Source: JAUXFK01 sp034189035
GTDB lineage: Bacteria > Desulfobacterota > UBA8473
Assembly: GCA_034189035.1 (NCBI GenBank)
Contig: JAXHVA010000080.1
Span: forward strand, 1-19,016
Direction of reading: 5' to 3'
Length of the DNA stretch: 19,016 nt
Shown here: positions 8,300 through 16,707 of the stretch, piece by piece
How the letters are laid out: the number at the start of each line of letters is the position of its first letter
Numbering within the stretch: position 1 is the first letter of the stretch
Made by a program: the position numbers and the translations under genes
The notes under the pieces: generated by a model
Told to the model about the DNA's origin: nothing
The model's input: only the letters and a program-made list of their open reading frames with translations
Database searches by the model: none

Positions 8300-8319
8300 G
8301 ACTCAAGGCGAGTCATTTT
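8300..8319 (+). terminator. Possible weak terminator before the TonB receptor gene
   Basis: GACTC (8300-8304) pairs with GAGTC (8310-8314) around loop AAGGC, followed by ATTTTT. It lies between the ABC lipoprotein and the TonB receptor in a 155-bp gap with no gene. The stem is short, so it may be only an attenuator. I saw no B12-box or other riboswitch signature here. Confidence 0.35.
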
Positions 8320-8365
8320 TGTCGATACAAATCACAAACTGAGAAGAAAGGAAGAAAATCTGAAG

Positions 8366-10417
8366 ATGAGGTATTTGAAGTTGCTTGTAATAGGATTATC
8401 CGTTATCTATTTATTTTGCTGCCATGAGGCTTTCGCCCAGACGGAAGATGAAGAATGTCCGGATTGTCCGCCGAAGGAACGGGAGCGCGTGAAACTCGAT
8501 GATGTCTTTGTCCACGCCTTTCATGGAGGGGCAGTTACAATAACCCCCACAAAGACTATTGTAGATATCGAAAAATTCGGGAAGAGCGGTTCAGTTGAAA
8601 GGGTTGAAGATATCCTTATGCATCTGACTGGAATCGATCTTATGCGAGGATCAACTGGCGCGGATCCGCAGTCGGTAATCATGATGCGGGGTTTTGATGA
8701 CAGTCGCTTTACCATCGCCATCGACGGCAGACCAATAACAGCGCCTACAGCAGGTGCTGATACTTATGTAGACTGGTCTAGTCTCACTACGGGAGATATT
8801 GAGAAAATAGAGGTCATCAGAGGAGGTGCTTCAGCCCTCTATGAAAATTCACAGGGAGGTGTAATAAACATCATTACGAGGAAGGGAACAAAAAGAGAGA
8901 CGTTGGTCCCAAAGATTACGTTGCGCTCAGGATACACAAGGTTCGAAACCTATCTGGAGAGGATTGCAGTAGATGGTGGTACTGGAGATCTAACGTACTT
9001 CGGTAACTTCGGGTACAAAGAGTCGGAGGGCTATCTCAGAAACAACGACTGGAGAGGGAGGGACTATTCCGCAAGGTTAAGCTATAGCTTTCCTTTTCAG
9101 GGTAATGTAACACTGTCATACAAGGCCTCAGAGCTTGACCTGGGGTATCCTGTTGTGAACGATCCAAACAGGGCTGACTATGATTCAGACTATCCAAAGG
9201 TGTATGAGGATGCAGATTCGCTGAGAAAGTACCGTAACCTCTCATATCCCGGGGGGAACTCGGAAAAAAACAAGGAAACGAACCACCTCGATCTGATCTT
9301 CGAACAGCCTATAGGGGATGGAACATTTACGTTCCAGCTCTTTCAGACTAGGGGAGAGGAGGATAGCTGGTCATATGAGATGAACAGTGATGGGGATCTC
9401 GTTCAGAAATACAGCGGTGGAGAAGACAGAGAGGAGCAGCAACAGGGAGGCAGATTGCAGTACCATTTCGATTTGTGGAAAGACAATTCCCTTACTATCG
9501 GGTATGATCATAGAAGGATGGAAGTTGCAAGTACGAAAGATATTTATAGGATACAAGCGGGATATTTTGAAGATATCTGGGCGATCACCCATAACTTGTC
9601 ATTGAGCTTAGGGCTTCGTTATATTCATGTACGGGAATACAGTTACCCTTTTGCAGATGCTAGCTCTACGGAAAAATACAGACACCTCATCTATACTAAA
9701 GAACTCTTACCCAAGAGTACTCTCCATTATCGAGTCAGCCCGGAGACGGAGTTCTATATCTCGGCAAACAGGGACTATCGCGTGCCGGGCTGCTGAAGCA
9801 AGCCAACATGGGCCTCGGCGGGGCATCCTGGGGAGTTTGGCGTAGAGACAACATGGCTCTATGAAACTGGTATTCATCAAAAGATAGGCAAGGATACTGA
9901 CGCACGTGTATCAATGTATTACAGTGATGTAACAGACTATTTGGTTTTTGATACTGCACCACTCAACTATTTGAGTAACTACGCATACAGTCTCGATTCA
10001 GTTCAGTATTACGGCATAGAAGCGGAATTTGACATGCAAGTGTTTGATAATATAGGTTTTTTCGGCAATTACTCATATCTAGAAACGGAGCATTCCGACC
10101 CGGAGTATAGTATGCCTGTGTCTTTCTGGCTGAATCTGGCACCGAAACATAAGTTTAACCTAGGCGTAAGATGGAGATTATTCCAGGAGACCCTTCTCAC
10201 TGCGGATCTTCGATATGTGGGTAAAAGAGAAAACGAAGCGGGATACAATATAGACGGATATATCACTACGGACCTGGGTTTAAGGCAAACCTTCTCTGAC
10301 AGGGTTGAAATTTTTACCTATGTGAACAATACGTTCGGCGAAAATTATGAGGAAATCTATGGCTTCCCAATGCCCGATCAGGTCTTTGGCATTGAAGTAA
10401 AAGTGAGTTTGTTTTAA
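8366..10417 (+). CDS. TonB-dependent outer-membrane receptor with in-frame UGA at codon 477
   Basis: Joined across one TGA (9794-9796) in the same frame, this gives 683 codons. A signal peptide (MRYLKLLVIGLSVIYLFCC...AFA) is followed by a mature start containing a CPDC pair (C31, C34) and a TonB-box-like LDDVFVHA. The plug domain is clear: VEDILMHLTGIDLMRG, VIMMRGFDDSRFTIAIDGRPI, IEKIEVIRGGASALYENSQGGVINIITRKG. The barrel ends in a terminal Phe (VKVSLF), as outer-membrane proteins do. Around the UGA it reads YRVPGC-UGA-SKPTWASAGHPGEFGVETTWLYETG, the region corresponding to the family's conserved FRxP...GNPxLkPE segment, so both sides belong together. A +1 frame here reads PGAAEAS, which also fits the family, so two compensating indels are a real alternative to recoding or nonsense. 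It imports a ligand using the ExbBD-TonB genes downstream. Confidence 0.88.
9808..9826 (+). promoter_or_regulatory. Weak SECIS-like hairpin after UGA 9794-9796
   Basis: AT (9808-9809) pairs with AT (9825-9826) and GCCT (9812-9815) with GGGC (9821-9824, one G-U), with a 2-nt bulge. The loop CGGCG (9816-9820) has G at position 2 and starts 19 nt after the UGA. Spacing fits a SECIS, but the stem is short and bulged, in a GC-rich stretch where such pairing arises easily. Confidence 0.2.
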
Positions 10418-10467
10418 ATATCCTTTCTGCAAAAGAAGAGAATGAGTACAGACCGAATAACCGGTTC

Positions 10468-12273
10468 ATGACAGGTGCATTTGTGAAAAAGAAAAAGACC
10501 GATATTACCAGGTGGAGACACTTCGTACTTTCTGCTTTTATAGGGCTTTTATTGGTGCTGTCTTCCATAGGATCCACACTCATTGCGCAGGAGATTGTCA
10601 AGCGGGATACGGACGAAGACGGCAAGATAGACCAGATCGCTTACTTTGACAAGAGAGGGAGAATCGTTAAGTTGGAAATCGACATCAACCAAGACGAGGT
10701 CATGGACAGATTTCAATTCTACGATGAAGAAAAGCTCGTCAGGATCGAAAGAGATACGGATAAAGACCAAAAGATCGATTCCTGGGATTTTATTAGAGAT
10801 GACAGGAGAATCAGGCAGGAACGTGACCTTTGTGGCTCAGGCAAAGTGAACCAGGTGATTTATTTTGATGAAAAGGAGCTTCCCATGAAAATCGATAAAG
10901 ATTCAACAGGAGATGGTTTCTTTGATACAGTCTATCATTTCAAAGAGGGAAAAATCTCCTCTTCCACTAAAGACACGGTTGGAGACGGAATAATAAATGT
11001 CTGGGAGACATATCAGGATGAGAGACCTCTCAAAAGAAGGGTCGACGATAATGGAGACGGCAACATAGAAAGGGTCATCCTTTATGATTCCGAAGGACTC
11101 GCCAAGGAAAGCTGGCATGATATCGACAGGGACGGCAAGATGGAGACAGTTCGCTTCTATCGTAGGGGCGAGATATCAGAGGAAAGAAAGGATGCTGACC
11201 TCGATGACTGGTTTGAGACTATCACCTCCTTCAAAGACTCACAGCCTCTTCATCGGCAAAAAGACACTAATCGAGATAAGATCTTTGATATCCTTTTACG
11301 CTATAAGAAAGGCAAACTCGTATATCAGGAAAAAGACACCAACTTTGATCGTCTAAAGGATTTTTTCTGTCATTTTGACCTCGAAGGCCTCCCTGTGAAG
11401 ATTGAGGAGGACACGAGATACACTGGACGTATAGACAGGATTAGAACCTTTGTAAAAGGCCAACCTGCAAAAGTAGAATACGATTCCAACGGTGACGGGT
11501 TAATGGACACCATTTCCATTTATAAAGAGGGGAAAATCTGCCTTCAGACACATGATGAAAATGGAGATGGAAAACCGGATACGAAGATATTTTTCAACAA
11601 AAGTCAAGGAAGGGAAAGGGTCGAAAGCGACACCGACTTAAACGGGATACCGGACACCTGGCAGTACTATCGAGATGAGCAAATCATCAGGCTGGAAAAA
11701 GATGAAAACGGAGATACAAGGATTGATCTCAGGCTTTTTTATAAGAATAACAGGAAGGAAAAACTTCTTAAGGATCAAAACCATGACGGACGGTTTGAGA
11801 CTACCCAGTGGTTCAACCAGAAAAAGTGGTCGCTCGTCACAGAGATTGATATGGACGGCGATATGTTGCCAGATGCGTGCTGCTTTTACAAGGATGGGGT
11901 GTTAAGGGTCAAAGAGGTCGATGAAGACAACGATGGAAATATTGATTTAAGAGAACATTACGATGAAAACGGTAAGCTTTTTAAGAGTGAAGAGGACGAT
12001 GGGAATACGGGCAGGCTCAATATCGTCTGGTTTTATAATAGTGCCGAAGAGGCTATACTAGCAGAAAAAGACAACAATGCCGATGGGAAGGTGGATACTT
12101 GGTATCATTATCAAAAGGGGTGTATAACACACGTTGAAGAGGATACAAACACTGATGGAAGGCCCGATCTATGGGAAGAATACGACAAAAAGTCAGAGGC
12201 TTTGATAAGAAGAACCAGAGATATTAATTTCGATGGCATACCGGATATGGAAAATACTCAGTTGAAGAAGTGA
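10468..12273 (+). CDS. Secreted protein of tandem DxDxDG (EF-hand/dockerin-like) repeats
   Basis: 601 aa. A signal peptide (hydrophobic FVLSAFIGLLLVLSSIGSTLIA, cleavage probably before QEI) leads into about 23 copies of a 24-25 residue unit. Each begins with a calcium-loop-like DxDxDGxID (for example DTDEDGKID, DSNGDGLMD, DENGDGKPD, DNNADGKVD, DTNTDGRPD) followed by a short strand pair such as YFDKRGRIVKLE. Several copies have lost acidic positions (DLCGSGKVN, DDGNTGRLN). The repeats resemble the loops of thrombospondin type 3, dockerin or EF-hand proteins and would be expected to bind Ca2+ and fold as a long solenoid. It lies 50 nt after the TonB receptor and 40 nt before ExbB, so it belongs to that operon and is probably exported. 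The start ATG 10468 has no strong ribosome binding site. No enzymatic domain is seen; a capture or scaffold role is inference. Confidence 0.85.
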   Translation: MTGAFVKKKKTDITRWRHFVLSAFIGLLLVLSSIGSTLIAQEIVKRDTDEDGKIDQIAYFDKRGRIVKLEIDINQDEVMDRFQFYDEEKLVRIERDTDKDQKIDSWDFIRDDRRIRQERDLCGSGKVNQVIYFDEKELPMKIDKDSTGDGFFDTVYHFKEGKISSSTKDTVGDGIINVWETYQDERPLKRRVDDNGDGNIERVILYDSEGLAKESWHDIDRDGKMETVRFYRRGEISEERKDADLDDWFETITSFKDSQPLHRQKDTNRDKIFDILLRYKKGKLVYQEKDTNFDRLKDFFCHFDLEGLPVKIEEDTRYTGRIDRIRTFVKGQPAKVEYDSNGDGLMDTISIYKEGKICLQTHDENGDGKPDTKIFFNKSQGRERVESDTDLNGIPDTWQYYRDEQIIRLEKDENGDTRIDLRLFYKNNRKEKLLKDQNHDGRFETTQWFNQKKWSLVTEIDMDGDMLPDACCFYKDGVLRVKEVDEDNDGNIDLREHYDENGKLFKSEEDDGNTGRLNIVWFYNSAEEAILAEKDNNADGKVDTWYHYQKGCITHVEEDTNTDGRPDLWEEYDKKSEALIRRTRDINFDGIPDMENTQLKK

Positions 12274-12313
12274 GAACTTCAGCATTTTCATTTAGATAAG
12301 GAGGCTCGATAGT

Positions 12314-12940
12314 ATGATCGACTTTTTTGCAAAAGGAGGAGTGCTTGTAATACCGATAATGTTCTGTTCCGTAGTTGCCTTGGCTATCTTTCTGGAACGG
12401 GTGATACGATTTACTCAGATAAGTAACAGGGGTTCCGGTTTGGAGATAAAGGTTACTGAGCAATTGAAGAACGGAGAGAATAAAAAAGCTCATGAAATTG
12501 CAGGTGGGAGTGATTCACCAATAGGACGTGTACTTACTCAGGCCATAGAAGTTAAGGATCAGGATAGAGAGACCTTGGAAACAGTGATCGCTCATGCTAT
12601 GGATGAAGAAGTGAGGGGTCTTTCACGCTATCTCCAGGTACTGGCTACTATTGGAAATATCGCTCCTTTGCTTGGTCTACTCGGCACGGTTCTCGGGATG
12701 ATCAAGGCCTTTATGGTTATCCAAGAGATGGGTGGTAAGGTCAATGCTTCGGTATTGGCAGGTGGTATCTGGGAGGCAATGATGACCACTGCTCTTGGCC
12801 TTGCTGTAGCGCTGCCTACCATGGTTGCACACAGCTATCTCCTCTCTCGTGTGGATAAATATGAGGCACGCCTCCAACACGGAGCGGTCACCTTCATCAA
12901 GACAGTATCAAGTATAAATGATAGTTGTAAAGTCCTTTAA
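12314..12940 (+). CDS. exbB: ExbB/TolQ/MotA-family proton channel subunit
   Basis: 208 aa inner-membrane protein with the three-helix ExbB/TolQ layout: an N-terminal helix (GGVLVIPIMFCSVVALAIFLERVI), a cytoplasmic stretch, then two helices (IGNIAPLLGLLGTVLGMIKAF and AMMTTALGLAVALPTMVAHSYLL). The GNIAPLLGLLGTVLGM and WEAMMTTALGLAVALP motifs are diagnostic. It has a very strong ribosome binding site (AAGGAGG) upstream of ATG 12314. With ExbD and TonB just downstream it forms the proton-motive-force motor. Because these three genes directly follow the receptor gene, the motor is probably dedicated to that receptor. Confidence 0.95.
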   Translation: MIDFFAKGGVLVIPIMFCSVVALAIFLERVIRFTQISNRGSGLEIKVTEQLKNGENKKAHEIAGGSDSPIGRVLTQAIEVKDQDRETLETVIAHAMDEEVRGLSRYLQVLATIGNIAPLLGLLGTVLGMIKAFMVIQEMGGKVNASVLAGGIWEAMMTTALGLAVALPTMVAHSYLLSRVDKYEARLQHGAVTFIKTVSSINDSCKVL

Positions 12941-12976
12941 TTAGAGTAAATATGACAACCGTGAAAAGGAGTAATT

Positions 12977-13384
12977 ATGCTAATTCATCGCAAGAAAAAA
13001 CCTCGATATGAAGTCCAGGCACCTCTCACTTCTCTGATTGATATTGTATTCTTGCTTCTTATTTATTTTCTCTTAACTACAAATTTCATGGTGGAAGAGG
13101 GGATAAAGATTAAACTTCCCAGGGCCAAGGCCTCTAAACCACAGACGGAGCAAACCATCACTGTTTATGTAGATCGGGAGGGAAGATCCTATCTATCAAA
13201 TGAGGAGGTTTCCATTGGTCATCTCTTTACAAGGCTCAAAGGGATGATCGGAGGACAGGAAGATAAACTGGTAGTAGTACGGGCTGATCGGAGCGTTATT
13301 CTAAATAAAGCGGTTAAGGTAATGGACGTAGCCAAGGCGGCGGGTGCCGGTAGACTCTGCCTGGCCACGGAAAAGGACTTCTGA
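12977..13384 (+). CDS. exbD: ExbD/TolR-family protein
   Basis: 135 aa with a short basic N-terminus (MLIHRKKKPR), one membrane helix (LTSLIDIVFLLLIYFLLTTNFM) holding the conserved proton-carrying Asp22, and a periplasmic domain (IKIKLPRAKAS, ITVYVDREGRSYLSNEEVS, DKLVVVRADRSV). All match ExbD/TolR. The ribosome binding site AAAAGGAG lies just before ATG 12977. It partners with ExbB (12314) and TonB (13416). Length is normal. Confidence 0.95.
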   Translation: MLIHRKKKPRYEVQAPLTSLIDIVFLLLIYFLLTTNFMVEEGIKIKLPRAKASKPQTEQTITVYVDREGRSYLSNEEVSIGHLFTRLKGMIGGQEDKLVVVRADRSVILNKAVKVMDVAKAAGAGRLCLATEKDF

Positions 13385-13415
13385 AAATTGAATATGAAAC
13401 AAACGGAGGAAACAT

Positions 13416-14114
13416 ATGAGAGTTAACTTCGTGCAAAAGGGAAAAACCAATTGGCTGCTTCGTTGTCTTATCAGTGTTTCGCTGGCAATCCACCTGATTT
13501 TATTTATGCACATTTCGGGAATATACTACTCTAAGGCATTATCTTTTATTGAGTTTACAATGGAGGATATTTCAAAACCTTCCTCAAGAGATATCCCCAG
13601 ACCTAAGTTAAAGCCAAAGACATATGAAAACCCTCCTGAGGTGAAAAGACTGAATATACGTAATAGAATAGTCCCGACTTTTAATGCTATGAAGCTTGAA
13701 AATGTGGAAAAGGACATCCAGGATGGCCTGGTAGAACAGATTAACCCATCTTCAATCTTCAATATTTCAGATCTGGGGGGTGTTGTGTGGGGTCCTCAAG
13801 CAGAGATAGGCACAAGTTATTATGTAACTCGCAATGACTATTTTGAGATGGTAAGGCTCAGGATCGAGAGTCAGAAGGACTATCCTGAAATGGCTCGGAT
13901 AAAGTATATAGAGGGACATACAACAGTCGGATTTATAATCACACGCAGTGGTATAGTGACTGAACTTACTATTATCAAGAGTTCAAGAACGAAGGCCCTT
14001 GATGAGGCAGCGATTTCGGCTGTAAGAAAGGCCTCCCCATTTCCCAGTCCACCATCTGCTCTCTTTAAAGGACTGATCCCTATGGAACTCACGATTGTCT
14101 TCGAGATCACATGA
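13416..14114 (+). CDS. tonB: TonB-family energy transducer
   Basis: 232 aa. A single N-terminal membrane anchor (WLLRCLISVSLAIHLILFMHISGIYY) is followed by a short Pro/Lys-containing linker (RDIPRPKLKPKTYENPPEVKR) and a C-terminal TonB domain. That domain shows RIESQKDYPEMARIKYIEGHTTVGFIITRSG, VTELTIIKSSRTKALDEAAISAVRKASPFPSPP and a final beta strand MELTIVFEIT. The linker is much shorter than in E. coli TonB. Ribosome binding site ACGGAGGA, start 13416. It closes the receptor-repeat protein-ExbB-ExbD-TonB run and physically couples the motor to the receptor at 8366. Confidence 0.93.
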   Translation: MRVNFVQKGKTNWLLRCLISVSLAIHLILFMHISGIYYSKALSFIEFTMEDISKPSSRDIPRPKLKPKTYENPPEVKRLNIRNRIVPTFNAMKLENVEKDIQDGLVEQINPSSIFNISDLGGVVWGPQAEIGTSYYVTRNDYFEMVRLRIESQKDYPEMARIKYIEGHTTVGFIITRSGIVTELTIIKSSRTKALDEAAISAVRKASPFPSPPSALFKGLIPMELTIVFEIT

Positions 14115-14137
14115 TCTTTTAAATCCTCTGGATTCGT

Positions 14138-14165
14138 CTGTATCTCTGATTACTCAGAGATACAG
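14138..14165 (+). terminator. 12-bp perfect stem-loop after tonB
   Basis: CTGTATCTCTGA (14138-14149) and TCAGAGATACAG (14154-14165) pair perfectly with loop TTAC, 24 nt after the tonB stop. No T-run follows, so it may be a Rho-assisted stop or an mRNA-stabilising structure that separates the TonB operon from the oxidoreductase gene. A symmetric protein-binding site is also possible. Confidence 0.55.
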
Positions 14166-14183
14166 TCAGTGGCTTGTTGTAAT

Positions 14184-14197
14184 GGGCTTCAAAGCCC
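14184..14197 (+). repeat. Short GC hairpin upstream of the oxidoreductase
   Basis: GGGCTTCAAAGCCC is a 14-bp inverted repeat lying 37 nt before the GTG start of the oxidoreductase. It lies next to the larger stem-loop and may form a composite terminator or leader structure. Confidence 0.35.
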
Positions 14198-14234
14198 TCC
14201 CCCTGATTAATTCATATATAAACGAGGAAAAACT

Positions 14235-16418
14235 GTGAAGAGGAGAATAATAGTTCCCAAAGAGAGTGAAGATGGATATTCTAGGCGCGACTTTCTCAAA
14301 ATACTCCAACTAGCTGGTATTGGAGTTACTGTTGGCTGGACTGGTTTTACTGCTAGTTGCAAGGATAAGACTGACTCCCTCAAAGGTGCAAACGAGCTGA
14401 TTACAAGATGCGGTATCTGCGGGGCCGACTGCGGTATGAAGGCATATGTCAAAGACAACCGCATTTTGGCTGTAGCCCCATGGTCCGGTGATCCAAGGAC
14501 CAAGGGTTTCATGTGCGATATGGGTCTTGCCATACCCGAGTTTGTACATGCCCCTGACAGAATCGTCAATCCCAAAAAGAGGGTCGAGAGTGATAAATGG
14601 GTAGACATCACGTGGGATGAAGCTCTCGATATCATTTCAGAGAAGCTGATGGAGCTGAAAAGAACAACCGGTCCTGAATCACTAGTCTGCCATTACGGAG
14701 TAAGCCAGGTCCGTTCATGGTTCTATAGGTACTTCCAGAGGCGTTTTTGCAATCTCTACGGTACTCCGAACTTTACAGGCTGTGGCAGTCAGTGTGCAGT
14801 AGCTACTATGCTGGCAAAGAGGTACAGTATTGGCAATGTTTATCCAGATTATGAGAATACAAGGTGTATGATCCAGTGGGGTTGCAACGAATCTGTATCA
14901 GCGTTTCTTGACTGGTTCCAAAGGGTATTACCGGCAAAGGAGAAAGGTGCAAGACTAATTTGTATTGATCCGAGGGTAACACCTATGACTAGAATGGCAG
15001 ACATCCATCTTAAACCGAGACCTGGAACAGATGGTGCACTCGCCCTTGGCATGATGCATGTGATTATTAATAGTAACCTCTATGACAAGGATTTTGTTGA
15101 AAAGTACTGTATTGGATTCGCAGAGCTCAATAACCTTGTTAAAGGATATAAGCCACAGATAGTTGAGATCAAAACTGGAATACCAACGAAAGATATAATA
15201 AATGCGGCAATTATGTATGCTACGAATCGACCTGCATGTATTACCTCAGGCAATGCACTGGAACTTCATATCAACGGTGTTCAGACAATTCGGGCAGTTA
15301 TGATTTTGCAGGCTCTGACCGGAAATATCGATGTAAAGGGCGGTGCGCTTATTCCTGGTAAAAAAACACCACTTGTCGATATGGAGCTGAAAGACAATAA
15401 AAGAGTCGTATCAAAAGGAATCGGTATGGATAAGTATCCTCTCCTCTGGGAGGAAAGGAGGATGGTAACGGCAAATATACTTCCACAGGCTATCCTCACA
15501 AATCAGCCGTATCCGATTAAGGCACTTATCGTTGTCGGTGGGAATCCCATTCTCACAGGACCGAACTCCTCTCAACAAAGAGAGGCATACAAGAAACTTG
15601 ACTTTATAGTCGTTATGGACCTTTTTATGACAGAGACTGCCAAGATGGCAGATATCTTTCTGCCGGCATCGTCGTTTCTTGAAAGGGACAACCTGAAACT
15701 GGGAGACCGCATATATATGACACCTCGAGTTATAGCACTACAGGGAAATGCTTGGCCAGAATGGAAGTTTTGGTTTGAGCTCGCTAAGAAAATGGGTTAT
15801 ACAAAGGAATTTCACTGGGCTACTCTGGATGAGGCGATCGATGAGCACCTTTCCTCGATTCATGTCACTGCCTCATATCTCAGGAAAAATTTCCTTGGGA
15901 TCGAATATAAGGCAAAAAAAGAATACAAAAAATATAAACGCTCTGGGTTTCAGACCCCTTCAGGAAAGGTCGAATTTTACTCGCAGGCCCTTGCTGATGC
16001 CAGCTATGATCCTCTTCCGACTTACATTAAATCGTATGAAATCCAAACCAATATGAAAGCGGTTGCCGAATATCCTATGATAATGACTTCAGGTGCAAGG
16101 ATACCGTATTATTTCCATTCACAATTTCGAAACCTCAAATTACTTCGAGTAAAGTTCCCGCATCCCCTTGTGGAGATAAACCCTTTTGATGCTTCTGTGT
16201 TAGGAATTGAGCAAGGAGATACAGTCATCTTAACCTCACCGAAGGGCAGAATATATGCTAAAGCCGCAATTGTTAAGGCTCTCAAACCGAGAACAGTTGC
16301 TATGTCCCATGGATGGACCGAGGCTAATGTCAATGAGCTGACCGATGACTCTTCCCTTGATCCGATAAGTGGATTTCCTGGGTGTCGGGGATTTCTCTGC
16401 AGGCTGAGAAAGGCGTAA
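14235..16418 (+). CDS. Tat-exported molybdopterin oxidoreductase, PhsA/PsrA-like catalytic subunit
   Basis: 727 aa, DMSO-reductase superfamily. GTG start with ribosome binding site CGAGGA 6 nt upstream. The N-terminus has a twin-arginine signal (YSRRDFLKILQLAGIGV) ending near TASC, possibly a Tat lipoprotein. A [4Fe-4S] site is formed by Cys59, Cys62, Cys66 and Cys94 (CGICGADC...GFMC). The probable Mo ligand is Cys187 in GCGSQCAVAT. Other landmarks are VDITWDEALDII, ICIDPRVTPMTRMADIHLKPRPGTDGAL, DIFLPASSFLERD and a C-terminal molydopterin-binding domain (VEINPFDASVLGIEQGD). The nearest relatives I recognise are thiosulfate/polysulfide reductase-type enzymes; acetylene hydratase is a looser relative. 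No Fe-S electron-transfer or NrfD membrane subunit follows, so its electron partner is not in this window. The substrate is unknown. Confidence 0.9.
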   Translation: MKRRIIVPKESEDGYSRRDFLKILQLAGIGVTVGWTGFTASCKDKTDSLKGANELITRCGICGADCGMKAYVKDNRILAVAPWSGDPRTKGFMCDMGLAIPEFVHAPDRIVNPKKRVESDKWVDITWDEALDIISEKLMELKRTTGPESLVCHYGVSQVRSWFYRYFQRRFCNLYGTPNFTGCGSQCAVATMLAKRYSIGNVYPDYENTRCMIQWGCNESVSAFLDWFQRVLPAKEKGARLICIDPRVTPMTRMADIHLKPRPGTDGALALGMMHVIINSNLYDKDFVEKYCIGFAELNNLVKGYKPQIVEIKTGIPTKDIINAAIMYATNRPACITSGNALELHINGVQTIRAVMILQALTGNIDVKGGALIPGKKTPLVDMELKDNKRVVSKGIGMDKYPLLWEERRMVTANILPQAILTNQPYPIKALIVVGGNPILTGPNSSQQREAYKKLDFIVVMDLFMTETAKMADIFLPASSFLERDNLKLGDRIYMTPRVIALQGNAWPEWKFWFELAKKMGYTKEFHWATLDEAIDEHLSSIHVTASYLRKNFLGIEYKAKKEYKKYKRSGFQTPSGKVEFYSQALADASYDPLPTYIKSYEIQTNMKAVAEYPMIMTSGARIPYYFHSQFRNLKLLRVKFPHPLVEINPFDASVLGIEQGDTVILTSPKGRIYAKAAIVKALKPRTVAMSHGWTEANVNELTDDSSLDPISGFPGCRGFLCRLRKA

Positions 16419-16707
16419 TATTAACAATTACTTCCTCATTTAAGATTGGGATAATAATTTAAGAGAGTTTAATTTTTCGTAAAGGTTCAGTTTAATGACT
16501 TTCATATCTGATCAATCTTCTTCATCCTATAGTTTCTGAAGAGCCGCATGCGTTGTTTTTTCAGCAACGTTTCACCAAATGTCTGGCAAACCGCTTGATA
16601 GATTTTTCTGGCATGATTATGGAGTTATGAGTCTTCTTCATTTTATCAAGAGAGATATATTTAAAAAAGGTATTAATCAAAAAAAGGTTAACGAGGAGAT
16701 ATGTATA
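16419..16707. other. Intergenic region before the rhodanese lipoprotein
   Basis: 289 bp between the oxidoreductase stop and the preferred rhodanese start. An open frame extends back to ATG 16579, but that N-terminal part is not protein-like and has no ribosome binding site. A short hairpin CGTTG (16551-16555) / CAACG (16565-16569) with a T-rich loop is the only structure noted. A promoter for the rhodanese gene probably lies here; none was assigned. Confidence 0.4.

Noticed and set aside
8211..8365. Cobalamin riboswitch upstream of the TonB receptor
   Set aside because: No B12-box-like GCCACTG or extended leader structure could be found in this short gap.
14235..16418. Acetylene hydratase, or Sec at the Mo site
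   Set aside because: The protein carries a Tat signal, lacks the Asp that follows the second Fe-S Cys in acetylene hydratase (here CGIC-G), and has Cys, not UGA, at the likely Mo ligand.
16579..16707. Longer N-terminus for the rhodanese protein
   Set aside because: It has no ribosome binding site and would place 43 residues before a clear lipoprotein signal peptide; ATG 16708 is well supported.
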